Assembly (NCBI RefSeq): GCF_024505055.1
Contig: NZ_JANIBL010000034.1
Location: 1-52,530, forward strand
Length of the DNA stretch: 52,530 bases
Direction of reading: 5' to 3'
Origin: Methylomonas rosea
Lineage (GTDB): Bacteria > Pseudomonadota > Gammaproteobacteria > Methylococcales > Methylomonadaceae
The position numbers and the translations under genes were made by a program. The notes below the pieces were generated by a model. It saw only the letters and a program-made list of their open reading frames with translations, ran no database searches and was not told the origin of the DNA. Below are positions 1 through 8,455 of this stretch, in pieces (the stretch's first letter is position 1; every line of letters begins with the position of its first letter).

Positions 1-117
1 GGGGATAGTTACGTGGTCGCCTATCAACTCTTTTAGGTCGGTTTGTCTAGTTTCGCCGTTTTCAAAAACCAGTTTAAAACGGTAGCCATCCAATTGTTCG
101 AACTGTTGCAGTTTCAT
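1..117 (-). CDS. DUF2442 family protein (partial, C-terminus outside window)
   Basis: The first 39 codons are present, starting at the ATG whose complement is at 115-117 with a GGAG ribosome site just upstream. The peptide begins MKLQQFEQLDGYRFKLVFENG and fits the N-terminus of DUF2442 proteins, small proteins of unknown role often encoded beside DUF4160 genes. Here a damaged DUF4160 gene lies 44 bp upstream on the same strand, which supports the call. The rest of the gene runs off the window edge, so its length and integrity cannot be judged. Confidence 0.6.
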   Translation of the reverse strand, partial: MKLQQFEQLDGYRFKLVFENGETRQTDLKELIGDHVTIP

Positions 118-161
118 ATCAGTCACTCCAAAGGTGCTATGGGATGAAAGTTTTGGGTATC

Positions 162-375
162 TCACATTTCTATCAACTCGTGTTGATGCAGTTCCGCCCA
201 TTCCCGCACCAGCTCACGGCACTTTTTGGGAACGGCCATCGATAATGTTCAAATTATCCAGTTCCATCACTGCTTCGTATTCGGCGTATTTGATATGGAT
301 GTGGCGGGGTGGATGCTCCCGGTCTATTAGATACATCCTAATCATGATCCCGTAAAAGCGGCAGATTACCGGCAT
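162..375 (-). pseudogene. DUF4160 gene broken by a one-base insertion
   Basis: The ATG at 373-375 follows a strong GGGGG ribosome site that overlaps the gspE stop. The product starts MPVICRFYGIMIRMYLIDRE and has the HPPRHIHIKY motif typical of DUF4160. The frame stops at 214 after 53 residues. Removing one A of the plus-strand AA at 231-232 (one T of the coding strand) restores the frame and gives the expected DUF4160 tail ending WAELHQHELIEM with a stop at 162-164. It is therefore either a recent frameshift pseudogene or a sequencing error. The following DUF2442 gene lies 44 bp downstream, the usual pairing. Function of the pair is unknown; a toxin-antitoxin-like role is only a guess. Confidence 0.75.
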
Positions 376-387
376 CGTCACGCCCCC

Positions 388-2100
388 TTAAGCCTCGGTC
401 GTCACCCGCAATACTTCCTCCAGCGTGGTAATGCCTTGCAAGGCCTTGCCGACGCCGTCTTCATACATAGTCTGCATACCTTCCTGGATCGCGGTTTGTT
501 GAATGACGAACGCTTCTTCGTGTTTCATGATTTGTTTACGTATCGTGTCGGTCATCGTCAAAAATTCGATAATCGCCAGCCGGCCTTTGTAGCCGATGCC
601 GTTGCAGGTTGGGCAGCCGACTGGTTTGTGCAGCAGGATTTCGCCGCTGGGTTGCCAGTTCCGTAGTTTCATTTCCTCGATCAGCGTCTCCGAGGCCGGA
701 TGGGCTTGTTTGCAATGCGGACACAGACGCCGCACCAAGCGCTGAGCCAGGATGCCGTTGATCGTCGAGCTGAGCAGGTATTCTTCCAGGCCCATGTCCT
801 GCAAGCGGGTCACGCCGGCTGCGGCATCGTTGGTGTGCAGGGTGGACAGCACCAAGTGACCGGTCAGCGCCGATTGCACCGCAATTTTGGCGGTTTCCAG
901 GTCGCGCATCTCACCGATCATGATCACGTCAGGATCCTGGCGGACGATGGAACGTAACGCCGAGGCAAAGGTCAGGCCGATTTGCGGTTTGGCTTGAATC
1001 TGGTTGATGCCTTCCAGCTGATATTCCACCGGGTCTTCGACGGTGATGATCTTGCGTTCGGAAGTATTGAGGGTTTTTAACGCCGCATACAGCGAAGTGG
1101 ATTTACCGCTACCAGTTGGACCGGTAATCAACAATATGCCGTGCGGTTGGGCCAGCACATCCATGAAGCGCTCGGCTTGTCGGCCGACGAAACCCAGGGT
1201 TTCAAAATCCAGCACCGCATTTTCTTTGTCCAGCAAGCGGATCACCACGCTTTCGCCGTGCAGGGTAGGGATGGTCGACACCCGCAAATCCAATTCCTTG
1301 CCGATCATTTGCAATTTGATGCGGCCGTCCTGCGGCAGACGGCGCTCGGCGATGTTCAGCTTGGCCATGATCTTGATCCGCGATAGCACGGCGGCAGTGG
1401 AGGCGACCGGCGGCGAGTCGATGTCCTGCAACACGCCGTCGATACGCAGGCGCACTTTAAGGCTTTGCTCGAACGGTTCGATATGCACGTCGGAAGCGCG
1501 GCTTTCCACCGCTTTTTGCAGGATGAAGTTGACCATTTTGATGATGGGCGCTTCGCTGGCCAGGTCCTTTAAGTGCTCCAGATCTTCGCTGCCTTCCTCC
1601 TCGACATTGAGGTTGTCCATCAGCTTGTCCATTTGCGATTTGCCTTCGCCGTACTGCAATTCCAGCGCGGCGTCGATTTCCGAGAGCTGGCCTATGTGCA
1701 GTTTAACGGGCTTGCCGATGGCGAGTTGTAAGGCTTGCGTGACGTAGTCGTCTTCCGGGTCCATCACCGCGACTTGGACTTGTTCATCGTCGGCCGCCAG
1801 ACCCACGGCATGATATTGCTTTAAAAAACGCTGGGAAACACTGTCCGGTAGCGGCGATTGCGGCGGGTACTGTGCCGGTGTGACGCGGCTAATGCCGCTG
1901 GCTTCGGCGAAGCTGCCGGCGATGTCGCTGTCGGAACACAAACCCAATTTGATCAGCATTTGCGGCAAGGAGTCGTCCAAAGACGACTTTTGCATACGTC
2001 GCACCTTACCCAGGTCGCTGTCCGAGAGCTTGCCTTTGCGTTTTAGTAGGCTTAGAAAAGCAGCGTATTTTTCGGATTTTTCAGCGATTTCCATGTCCAT
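388..2100 (-). CDS. gspE: GspE/PilB-type secretion ATPase (type II secretion)
   Basis: The 570-residue product is a hexameric cytoplasmic ATPase of the GspE/PilB family that powers type II secretion or type IV pilus assembly. An N-terminal T2SSE_N-like domain (about 1-150) is followed by the N2 domain with RIDGVLQ near 219-225. Walker A GPTGSGKS is at 327-334, Walker B DVIMIGEMRD at 391-400, and the His box GHLVLSTLHTND near 414-425. A tetracysteine zinc motif lies at C460/C463 and C496/C499. The sequence around Walker A (PHGILLITGPTGSGKST) favours GspE over PilB. No other gsp or pil gene lies in the window, so it is an isolated ATPase gene. GEMRD replaces the usual GEIRD, a conservative change. 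Confidence 0.87.
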   Translation of the reverse strand: MDMEIAEKSEKYAAFLSLLKRKGKLSDSDLGKVRRMQKSSLDDSLPQMLIKLGLCSDSDIAGSFAEASGISRVTPAQYPPQSPLPDSVSQRFLKQYHAVGLAADDEQVQVAVMDPEDDYVTQALQLAIGKPVKLHIGQLSEIDAALELQYGEGKSQMDKLMDNLNVEEEGSEDLEHLKDLASEAPIIKMVNFILQKAVESRASDVHIEPFEQSLKVRLRIDGVLQDIDSPPVASTAAVLSRIKIMAKLNIAERRLPQDGRIKLQMIGKELDLRVSTIPTLHGESVVIRLLDKENAVLDFETLGFVGRQAERFMDVLAQPHGILLITGPTGSGKSTSLYAALKTLNTSERKIITVEDPVEYQLEGINQIQAKPQIGLTFASALRSIVRQDPDVIMIGEMRDLETAKIAVQSALTGHLVLSTLHTNDAAAGVTRLQDMGLEEYLLSSTINGILAQRLVRRLCPHCKQAHPASETLIEEMKLRNWQPSGEILLHKPVGCPTCNGIGYKGRLAIIEFLTMTDTIRKQIMKHEEAFVIQQTAIQEGMQTMYEDGVGKALQGITTLEEVLRVTTEA

Positions 2101-2243
2101 ATTTTCAGCCAGTCAACTTGCGGAATAGGGCTGCATTGTAGCGATTTTCAGAAGAATCCGGGCTTGATTTATTGCCGGCCCAGCCTGCCGCATGTTGTAT
2201 ATTGCAGCCATTAGCGATTCGGACATTTTTTGGGAGAATTGGG

Positions 2244-2441
2244 ATGCGAGGCTTAAAACTTATATTGGGTGTGTCCGCTGCGCTGGGGATGGCTGCTTGC
2301 AGTGCGGATTGGCCGCAGCGCCTGGGCTATCATGCGGTGCAGAACGCCGGGCAATTGCAGTGCCAAAAAGCCATGTCTAACGATTGCGAACGGCGGCAGA
2401 GCTACGACGCGTATCAGCGCGAGCGGGAGCAACTGCAATAA
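2244..2441 (+). CDS. small predicted lipoprotein
   Basis: The 65-residue start at 2244 is chosen because a GGGAG ribosome site lies just before it and the protein then begins with a lipoprotein signal peptide MRGLKLILGVSAALGMAAC. The lipobox is MAAC with the acylated Cys at residue 19. A longer frame from 2172 would bury this signal. The mature part is about 47 residues, hydrophilic, with two further cysteines and an Arg/Gln/Glu-rich end. No family recognised. It is divergent from gspE and its stop lies only 4 bp from the convergent DUF523/DUF1722 gene. Confidence 0.65.
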   Translation: MRGLKLILGVSAALGMAACSADWPQRLGYHAVQNAGQLQCQKAMSNDCERRQSYDAYQREREQLQ

Positions 2442-2445
2442 CTGT

Positions 2446-3387
2446 TTAAATACTGTTCAACAAGGACAATTCCGCCGGATGCGGCAGCATGTAATAGGAG
2501 TTGTCGATAAAGTCATCCGGCTCTCTACGGAAATGATGGCGGAGCAGGGTGAGCGGCACGATCAGCGGCAATAAACCAATCCGATAGTTTTCGATGGTTT
2601 CCACCAGTTCCTGTTTGTCGTCGCTGTCCAGCTTGTGTTTCAGATAACCTTGGATATGTTGCAACACGTTGACATGGTTGCCGCGGGTGGCGACGATTTT
2701 TAGGCAGGTCATCAACGCAGCGATGTAGGCGGCTGCGGTGCTTTCAATATTCGCATTTGTGACGCCGGCAATAATCCGTCCCAGCTCGCGGGCCTGGTTT
2801 TGTTCGTGGCTCATGGCAATCAATTTATGTCGGCTGTGAAAGGTGATCAAACCATGCGCGCTCAAACCTTGTTCGCATAGATCCTGCCAGCGGCGCATCA
2901 CAAACACGCGCTGGATAAAGTTCTCCCGCAGGCCGGGATCGCCCAGCCGGCCTTCTTCTTCTACCGGCAGGCTAGGGAAGGTGCGCTGTAAATAGTCGGC
3001 GAATATGCCGGTACCTTGGCGGGCGGGTATATCGTTTTTATAGACTTTCACTCGGGTCATGCCGCAGCTGGGTGAGTCTTTTTTAAGGATGTAGCCGCAC
3101 AAGCCGCCCAGCCAGTCGTGCTGCCTGGCGGAAGCGTCTTCCAAGCGTTCCGTCACGTCCAGACTATGATCCTTGACGCCAACGCAACGGATGCCGTCGG
3201 CGGTTTCGCGGAGTTGCACGCAGGGACGCGGTATGCCCAAGCCGGCCTCGACTTCCGGGCAGAAGGCTCTAAATTCAAAATATTGTCCCAGCGTGCGCTC
3301 TATATAGCTGTGATACTTATGCGCGCCGTCGTAACGCACTTCCTGGCCTAGTAGGCAGGCACTGATGCCAACTGAAATTTTCTGCAT
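2446..3387 (-). CDS. DUF523 + DUF1722 protein (YbgA-type)
   Basis: The 313-residue protein joins an N-terminal DUF523 domain (about 1-145) to a C-terminal DUF1722/YbgA domain (about 180-305). DUF523 shows CLLG, a CPEVEAGLG block and KKDSPSCG; the conserved cysteines suggest metal or Fe-S binding. DUF1722 shows the SHGLITFHSRHKLIAMSH block. The family is commonly encoded beside class I photolyase, as E. coli ybgA is beside phr, and it is here too, separated only by the lipocalin gene. It is the last gene of the minus-strand stress cluster, 12 bp after blc. The biochemical role is unknown; a link to DNA photorepair or thiol chemistry is inferred from context. Confidence 0.85.
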   Translation of the reverse strand: MQKISVGISACLLGQEVRYDGAHKYHSYIERTLGQYFEFRAFCPEVEAGLGIPRPCVQLRETADGIRCVGVKDHSLDVTERLEDASARQHDWLGGLCGYILKKDSPSCGMTRVKVYKNDIPARQGTGIFADYLQRTFPSLPVEEEGRLGDPGLRENFIQRVFVMRRWQDLCEQGLSAHGLITFHSRHKLIAMSHEQNQARELGRIIAGVTNANIESTAAAYIAALMTCLKIVATRGNHVNVLQHIQGYLKHKLDSDDKQELVETIENYRIGLLPLIVPLTLLRHHFRREPDDFIDNSYYMLPHPAELSLLNSI

Positions 3388-3399
3388 GCTTAATCCTGC

Positions 3400-3918
3400 T
3401 TACTGCTTGGGGTGTTGGTCAAAAATCAATTTATCGGTGGCAAAACCGAGCGCTTTTGCTTGCTGAATCAGCTCCTGGCGGATGTTTGGGTCCAGCTCCG
3501 GGCTGCGGGCCAATATCCACAAATAATCGTGATCGGGGCCGGCAATCATCACATAACGGTAGCCGGTTTTATCCAGCGCAATAATGTTATAGGCGCCGTA
3601 AAACGGCCCGAAGAAAGACACTTTCAGGCGGCCGATGTCCGGTTTGTCGATAAAGTATGCTTTGCCTTCGGCGATTTTTCGTTGGCCTTGTTCGGCATCG
3701 TAGCCGCTGTTTAACACCTTCACGCCGCCGTCATCGCGCAGGCTGTATTCGGCGCTGATGTCGGTCAGGCCGCGCTCGAAGCTGTGGTCCAGGCGGGCGA
3801 TTTCGTACCAAGTGCCCAGATAGCGCTCCAGCTCGAAGCCGTCTATGACTTTTACGCCTTCCGGGATACCGGTGCAGGCGCACAGCAAGCTTAATAAGAC
3901 TATCGATACATAACGCAT
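3400..3918 (-). CDS. blc: outer-membrane lipocalin Blc
   Basis: The 172-residue protein has a short lipoprotein signal ending LLCAC, with the lipidated Cys at residue 15, so it should be anchored in the envelope. The lipocalin signature GTWYEIARLDHSFERGL lies near 35-51, followed by FFGPFYGAYNIIALD and PDHDYLWILARSP, as in bacterial Blc. Blc binds fatty acids and lysophospholipids and is associated with membrane repair under stress. The gene lies 3 bp downstream of phrB, so it is translationally close to the photolyase. Blc next to photolyase is a common light-induced arrangement in gammaproteobacteria. Confidence 0.93.
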   Translation of the reverse strand: MRYVSIVLLSLLCACTGIPEGVKVIDGFELERYLGTWYEIARLDHSFERGLTDISAEYSLRDDGGVKVLNSGYDAEQGQRKIAEGKAYFIDKPDIGRLKVSFFGPFYGAYNIIALDKTGYRYVMIAGPDHDYLWILARSPELDPNIRQELIQQAKALGFATDKLIFDQHPKQ

Positions 3919-3921
3919 GGT

Positions 3922-5313
3922 TTACTCCGGTGTAGCCGCTGTATTGGCTAGGGCTTTGAATTGGGCTTTGATAGTCTGGCTTTGTACAGCATGATCGACG
4001 CGCGGTGCAGGGTAATCGCCGGCTTGTGGGTGCTTTTCCCATTTGTGAATCACCTCTGCCGGATAGCGCTGTAATTCCGGAATCCAGGTCTTGATATACA
4101 GGCATTGCGGATCGAATTTTTTCTGTTGTAACCACGGATTGAAGATTCGGAAATACGGTTGCGCGTCGCAGCCGGTGGAGGCTGCCCATTGCCAGTTGCC
4201 ATTGTTGACGCAGGGGTCGTAATCCAGCAACCGTTGTGCAAAATAACGTTCGCCCCAGCGCCAGGAGACGTGTAAATCCTTGACTAAAAACGAGGCAACG
4301 ATCATGCGTAAGCGGTTATGCATCCAGCCGGTCTGGTTCAATTCGCGCATGGCGGCGTCCACAATCGGGAAGCCGGTTTGGCCGTTGGCCCAGGCCCAAA
4401 AGTCCTCCTGGCCGTTGCGCCACAGCAAGCCGTCGTAACGTTTATCGAAGCTGTGACCGAACACATGTGGAAAATGAAAGCCGATATGGGTGAAAAAGTC
4501 GCGCCAATACAGTTGGCGGAGCAAGGGATGGTCGGGGTCGAGTTCGGCTTGGATGCTGTAAAACGCTTCGCGCACCGAAACGCAGCCGAATTTTAAATAG
4601 GCCGACAGTTGGCTGGTGGCGGCCATGGCCGGAAAATCGCGGACGGCAAGGTAGTTTTTGTAGTTACCGATGATGGCTAAGCGCTCCAGCGCCGCTTGTC
4701 GGCCACCGGGCAGCGCGTTGTGGTGCGGCTGTCGCAGTTGCTGTAGCAGCGCCGGCTTGTGGCCGGCATAGGCTTTTGCCGATAGTTTACCCGGCGCCAA
4801 GCGCTGCGGAGCCGGCACCGGCTGGAGCCTGGCTTGCCGATGAAACGCGGTGAATACTTGATAAGGTTTACCGTTGCTTCTTAGGCCTTGCTCCGGTTCG
4901 GTCAGCAGCAAATCGGCTTGGCTGTGAAAAGCCAGATGCAGTTTTTCACACTGTTTGCGCAGTTCGTTGTCCCGTTGCCGGCTGAACGGACTGTAGTCGC
5001 GATTGACAAATACCGCTTCGATACCTAAGTCCTGCTTCAGCGGCTCGATGAGGTGAGTCGGCTGATCGTTGAAAATATACAGCAGGGCACTTTGCTGTTG
5101 CAGCTGATGCTGTAGATCGCTAAGCGACTCCAGCATGAATTGCAGGCCCGGCGTACTTTGGTAAGGATGAGTTTCGATTTGCCGAGGATCGAAGATAAAA
5201 CAGGCTATGACTTGCCCGGAATCGCTTAGGGCGGCGTTGAGTGCGGTGTTATCTTCCAGCCGTAAATCGCGGCGGAAAATAAACAGCGAGGTTTTGTAGC
5301 GTTTTTTTGCCAT
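3922..5313 (-). CDS. phrB: deoxyribodipyrimidine photolyase, class I
   Basis: The 463-residue flavoenzyme uses blue/near-UV light to split cyclobutane pyrimidine dimers. An N-terminal Rossmann-like antenna domain starts LFIFRRDLRLEDN (10-22). The C-terminal FAD domain shows YWRDFF near 269-274, TGFPIVDAAMREL, the MHNRLRM motif (331-337), DYDPCVNNGNWQW and GCDAQPYFRIFNP (381-393). These match class I CPD photolyases and the usual length (about 470). The antenna chromophore cannot be read with certainty. It sits between a small membrane-protein gene (4 bp upstream) and blc (3 bp downstream), inside a long one-direction cluster that also encodes a LOV receptor. Confidence 0.95.
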   Translation of the reverse strand: MAKKRYKTSLFIFRRDLRLEDNTALNAALSDSGQVIACFIFDPRQIETHPYQSTPGLQFMLESLSDLQHQLQQQSALLYIFNDQPTHLIEPLKQDLGIEAVFVNRDYSPFSRQRDNELRKQCEKLHLAFHSQADLLLTEPEQGLRSNGKPYQVFTAFHRQARLQPVPAPQRLAPGKLSAKAYAGHKPALLQQLRQPHHNALPGGRQAALERLAIIGNYKNYLAVRDFPAMAATSQLSAYLKFGCVSVREAFYSIQAELDPDHPLLRQLYWRDFFTHIGFHFPHVFGHSFDKRYDGLLWRNGQEDFWAWANGQTGFPIVDAAMRELNQTGWMHNRLRMIVASFLVKDLHVSWRWGERYFAQRLLDYDPCVNNGNWQWAASTGCDAQPYFRIFNPWLQQKKFDPQCLYIKTWIPELQRYPAEVIHKWEKHPQAGDYPAPRVDHAVQSQTIKAQFKALANTAATPE

Positions 5314-5317
5314 CGGC

Positions 5318-5827
5318 TCAGCAGTCGCCCCAATGAATGATCATTTGCTGGCAGTTAAACAGGATATTGGGGTAGTACTGATATATCACCCAGCGCAGCA
5401 GTAAATCGAAATACGCCGCCACCGTCAGCATGCGGGCCACTGCGGCCCAAATTCTGCTGGCGCCTTTGTCCGAACAGCGCCAAACCGCACCAGTCCAATA
5501 GATCAGCGGCATCGCCATGATGATATGGATGGTCACCCAGCTGGCGACTGTGAAATTGCCTTCGTTAATTCGATAGTCGATGAAAAACAGTACCGCGTTG
5601 TACAGGATAAAAAACGGATAGAACGCGTCTTTCAACCGCAGATAACCCAGCCAGCTCCATTGCAGGTAAAAATACAGCGTGGCCGGTGTCCGTTCTTCCC
5701 ATTCCTGGGCGGGGGAGGGGGTCAGATAAAATACCAGTAAGCCCAGGGCCAGGGCTATCAACAGCGTTTCGTACCAGGTGACGAACGAGGTAAAGGCAAA
5801 TAGCAAGGAAAGACTGTCGATCAACAT
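5318..5827 (-). CDS. predicted polytopic membrane protein of the photolyase cluster
   Basis: The 169-residue protein has about four hydrophobic segments: near 5-35, 65-85, 93-115 and 130-150. It is rich in Trp and Tyr and ends with Cys-containing CQQMIIHWGDC. No family recognised. It lies 20 bp after the TIGR01777 epimerase gene and 4 bp before phrB, so it is very likely co-transcribed and may be translationally coupled with the photolyase. A membrane role in the same light/stress response is inferred only from position. Confidence 0.7.
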   Translation of the reverse strand: MLIDSLSLLFAFTSFVTWYETLLIALALGLLVFYLTPSPAQEWEERTPATLYFYLQWSWLGYLRLKDAFYPFFILYNAVLFFIDYRINEGNFTVASWVTIHIIMAMPLIYWTGAVWRCSDKGASRIWAAVARMLTVAAYFDLLLRWVIYQYYPNILFNCQQMIIHWGDC

Positions 5828-5847
5828 AAGGGCGCCCGTTGTTTAAT

Positions 5848-6759
5848 CTAGGGATTATGCAGAATATCGCGCAATGCGGTATCCAACTGTGAATATTTAA
5901 ATGCAAAGCCTTGGGCCAGTAAACGCTCCGGCAGCACGCGTTGGCTGCCCAAGACCAGCGCCGCCATCTCGCCCAGCAATAATTTAAGGGCTATTTCCGG
6001 CATGGGCAGCAGCAGCGACCTATTCAGCACGCCGGCCAGACTGGCGCTGAATTGCTGGTTGTTGACCGGGTCGGGCGCCGTGGCGTTGTATGCGCCGCGC
6101 ATGTCCGGAGTTTCTATCATCGCTTCGACGATAGCCAGCCAGTCGTGCAAATGTATCCAGGACATCCATTGCCTGCCATTCCCCAGGCGGCCGCCTAACC
6201 CCAAACGAAACGGCAGCAACATGCGTTTCAGTATGCCACCATTATCACCCAGCACCAAGCCGGTGCGTATCAGGCAGACCCGGCTGCCGAATTTTTCCGC
6301 TTGCAAGGCGGCTGATTCCCAATCGGCGCACAGCTGTTGGGAGAAATCGGCAATGCTCGCGCTACTTTCAGTGAGGAACTTGTCGCCTTGATCGCCGTAA
6401 ACGCCGATAGCCGAGCCGCTTACCAGCACTGGTGCGGGCTGGGTGGCTGATGCTATCCAGGTCACCAATTGTTCGGTCAGTTTGATGCGGCTATCGCGCA
6501 ATAACTGTTTGCGTGGCTCGGTCCAGCGTTGATCGAAAATGCCGGCGCCGGCCAGGTTGACCACCGCTTTAAAGCTGCCGGCATCCGGTAAGTCGGTGAT
6601 CGAGCTTATCGCTTGAACGCTGTTGCCGAATGTGGCGACCACTTTTTCGGCACTACGGCTCAGCACCGTCACCGAATAGTTTTTTTGGATTAGTTGTTTA
6701 GTAAGCGCACTACCCAGGAAGCCGGTGCCGCCGCTAATTAAAATCGAGTTAGTGTTCAT
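5848..6759 (-). CDS. TIGR01777 family NAD(P)-dependent epimerase (YfcH-like)
   Basis: The 303-residue protein is an extended short-chain dehydrogenase. The nucleotide-binding motif ISGGTGFLGSALTKQL is at 8-23, VNLAGAGIFDQRW near 67-79, SGSAIGVYGDQGD near 115-127, and the C-terminal DUF1731-type segment ends GFAFKYSQLDTALRDIL. This is the pattern of the TIGR01777/YfcH (plant SulA-like) family, whose substrate is unsettled. Members are often found in light-regulated photolyase clusters, as here. A 59-bp gap separates it from msrQ upstream, the widest gap in the lower half of the cluster, so an internal promoter is possible though none is clear. Confidence 0.88.
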   Translation of the reverse strand: MNTNSILISGGTGFLGSALTKQLIQKNYSVTVLSRSAEKVVATFGNSVQAISSITDLPDAGSFKAVVNLAGAGIFDQRWTEPRKQLLRDSRIKLTEQLVTWIASATQPAPVLVSGSAIGVYGDQGDKFLTESSASIADFSQQLCADWESAALQAEKFGSRVCLIRTGLVLGDNGGILKRMLLPFRLGLGGRLGNGRQWMSWIHLHDWLAIVEAMIETPDMRGAYNATAPDPVNNQQFSASLAGVLNRSLLLPMPEIALKLLLGEMAALVLGSQRVLPERLLAQGFAFKYSQLDTALRDILHNP

Positions 6760-6818
6760 AAGTTCTGCTCCGGAAACTACTAGGACTAAACCCTACCGTC
6801 GCTTCAGGCCTTGGTGGG

Positions 6819-7460
6819 TTAATCGGATTCTGTATCGGTGGATGCGCGGCCTTTCGGAATCATCATTTGACTTAACTGCTTATTTTTAAACCAGATTACT
6901 GCGCGAAAACCCAACAGCATAAATATCAGCAGTAAATAAAATAAAGGCTCTGCCAGATTACCTTTAAGCTGCCAAAAATAATGAATCATTGCCGCGCCGG
7001 CTGCTATGTAAATAAATCGATGTAGTTTTTTCCAGCTTTTCCCCAAAAGTTTTTTTGACGCTTTAGAAGACGTAATGCCTAACGAAAAAACAATAATGTA
7101 GGCAAGCAATCCGAACCAGATATACGAGCTTTCGAGAATATCAATACCAATTATTCGCCACGCGAAAACTTGGTCAACCGCTAAATAAACTAAAACGTGC
7201 AGGCTGGCGTAAAAAAAAGTATATAAACCGAATAATTGCCGATACTCGGTCATGCCGCGCCATTTTGTGACGGTTTGTACGGGAGTAATAGCCAGGGTTA
7301 TCCATAAAAATCGCAAGGCCCAATCACCTAAACGAATATGTAGGGCTTGCATTTGATTTGAACCCAGATTATCGAAGGCAATATCGAAAACTACCCAAAG
7401 CAGCGGGATAAAACACACCGCGATGGTTAAAGACCGCAAATTATTAATTTGCATAATCAT
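6819..7460 (-). CDS. msrQ: MsrQ, haem b membrane subunit of the methionine sulfoxide reductase MsrPQ
   Basis: The 213-residue inner-membrane protein has about six hydrophobic segments and belongs to the ferric-reductase-like transmembrane family (YedZ). It passes electrons from the respiratory chain to periplasmic MsrP. Visible landmarks are the RLGDWALRFLWITLAITP start of the core, FYASLHVLVYLA and KKLHRFIYIAAGAAMIHYFW, whose His residues are expected haem ligands. Its start overlaps the msrP stop by one base (TAATG), so the two are translationally coupled. A second ATG three codons in gives an almost equal start. Confidence 0.93.
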   Translation of the reverse strand: MIMQINNLRSLTIAVCFIPLLWVVFDIAFDNLGSNQMQALHIRLGDWALRFLWITLAITPVQTVTKWRGMTEYRQLFGLYTFFYASLHVLVYLAVDQVFAWRIIGIDILESSYIWFGLLAYIIVFSLGITSSKASKKLLGKSWKKLHRFIYIAAGAAMIHYFWQLKGNLAEPLFYLLLIFMLLGFRAVIWFKNKQLSQMMIPKGRASTDTESD

Positions 7461-8416
7461 TAGAAAAAATGCCTCAAATCCATATCACGATACAGGTGAG
7501 CGACCTGCTCGCCGTAACCGTTAAATAATTCGGTTTGTCGGCGTGGGGTAAAAAAGCCGCTGCCCAACAACCGTTCGCTATTTTGGCTCCAGCGCGGATG
7601 AGGTACGTCCGGATTGACGTTGGCGTAAAAGCCGTATTCGTTGGGGGCAAACTTATTCCAACTGCTAATCGGTGGTCTTTTCAGCAGTTCTATTTTGACG
7701 ACGGCCTTGATGCTTTTAAAACCGTATTTCCAGGGTACTACCAAACGCAGGGGCGCACCGTTTTGCTTAGGCAAAATGTTGCCGTACATACCGGCGGCTA
7801 GTATGGTCAAGGGATGCATGGCTTCGTCGATACGTAAACCCTCGACATAGGGCCAGTCCAGCATCGCGTTATTGCGTTGCTTGGGCATGCTGTCAGGCTG
7901 ATGAACCGAAGTGAGTTTTACGAACTTGGCGCTTGATAAAGGCTTTGCGGTTTTCAGCAAATCGCCCAGCGAAAAGCCCACCCAGGGCACCACCATGGAC
8001 CAAGCTTCGACGCACCGGAAACGATAGATATATTCTTGTAGCGGGTGCTGGCTGAGAATATCTTCCAGTTGATATGTGCCGGGTTTTTCCACTTCGCCGC
8101 CGATCTCGACAGACCAGGGGTCGATGCGCAGGCTTTGGGCCAGGCTGCTGGGGTCTTCTTTGTTGAAGGCAAATTCGTAGTAGTTATTGTAGTTTTCCGT
8201 GGCGTCCGCCGGTGTAACCTCTAACTCATGTGCCGATAACCGACTTTTGGGAACTGCGCTCCATATCGGTTTTGAACTGTCGGCCCGGCCGGTTCGGATG
8301 CTGGTGCCGGTCAGCATCATCGCCGCCATCGCTTTGATCAGAGTGCGGCGTTGCTGAAAAACCAAGGGATCGGTAATTTCACTGCCGGGAATATTTTTTA
8401 TTGTTTTTATAATCAT
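7460..8416 (-). CDS. msrP: MsrP, molybdopterin protein-methionine sulfoxide reductase
   Basis: The 318-residue catalytic subunit reduces methionine sulfoxide in periplasmic proteins. A Tat-type signal with twin Arg at 23-24 (QRRTLIKAMAA) supports folded export. The oxidoreductase molybdopterin domain holds the Cys ligand in YRFRCVEAWSM at residue 135, and GAPLRLVVPWKYGFKSIK near the cofactor site. Length and motifs match YedY/MsrP. It is 39 bp after the desaturase gene and coupled to msrQ. Its place between a LOV gene and photolyase suggests repair of photo-oxidised periplasmic proteins. Confidence 0.94.
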   Translation of the reverse strand: MIIKTIKNIPGSEITDPLVFQQRRTLIKAMAAMMLTGTSIRTGRADSSKPIWSAVPKSRLSAHELEVTPADATENYNNYYEFAFNKEDPSSLAQSLRIDPWSVEIGGEVEKPGTYQLEDILSQHPLQEYIYRFRCVEAWSMVVPWVGFSLGDLLKTAKPLSSAKFVKLTSVHQPDSMPKQRNNAMLDWPYVEGLRIDEAMHPLTILAAGMYGNILPKQNGAPLRLVVPWKYGFKSIKAVVKIELLKRPPISSWNKFAPNEYGFYANVNPDVPHPRWSQNSERLLGSGFFTPRRQTELFNGYGEQVAHLYRDMDLRHFF

Positions 8417-8455
8417 GGCTTGATTACCGGTAACTTATAAAAGACGTTCCATTAC

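Noticed and set aside
1043..1747. 234-residue open frame antisense to gspE
   Set aside because: Ser/Arg-rich translation with no family features; it mirrors the codons of the real gspE gene.
388..2441. A type II secretion operon
   Set aside because: Only gspE is present; neighbours are unrelated, so no operon claim is made.
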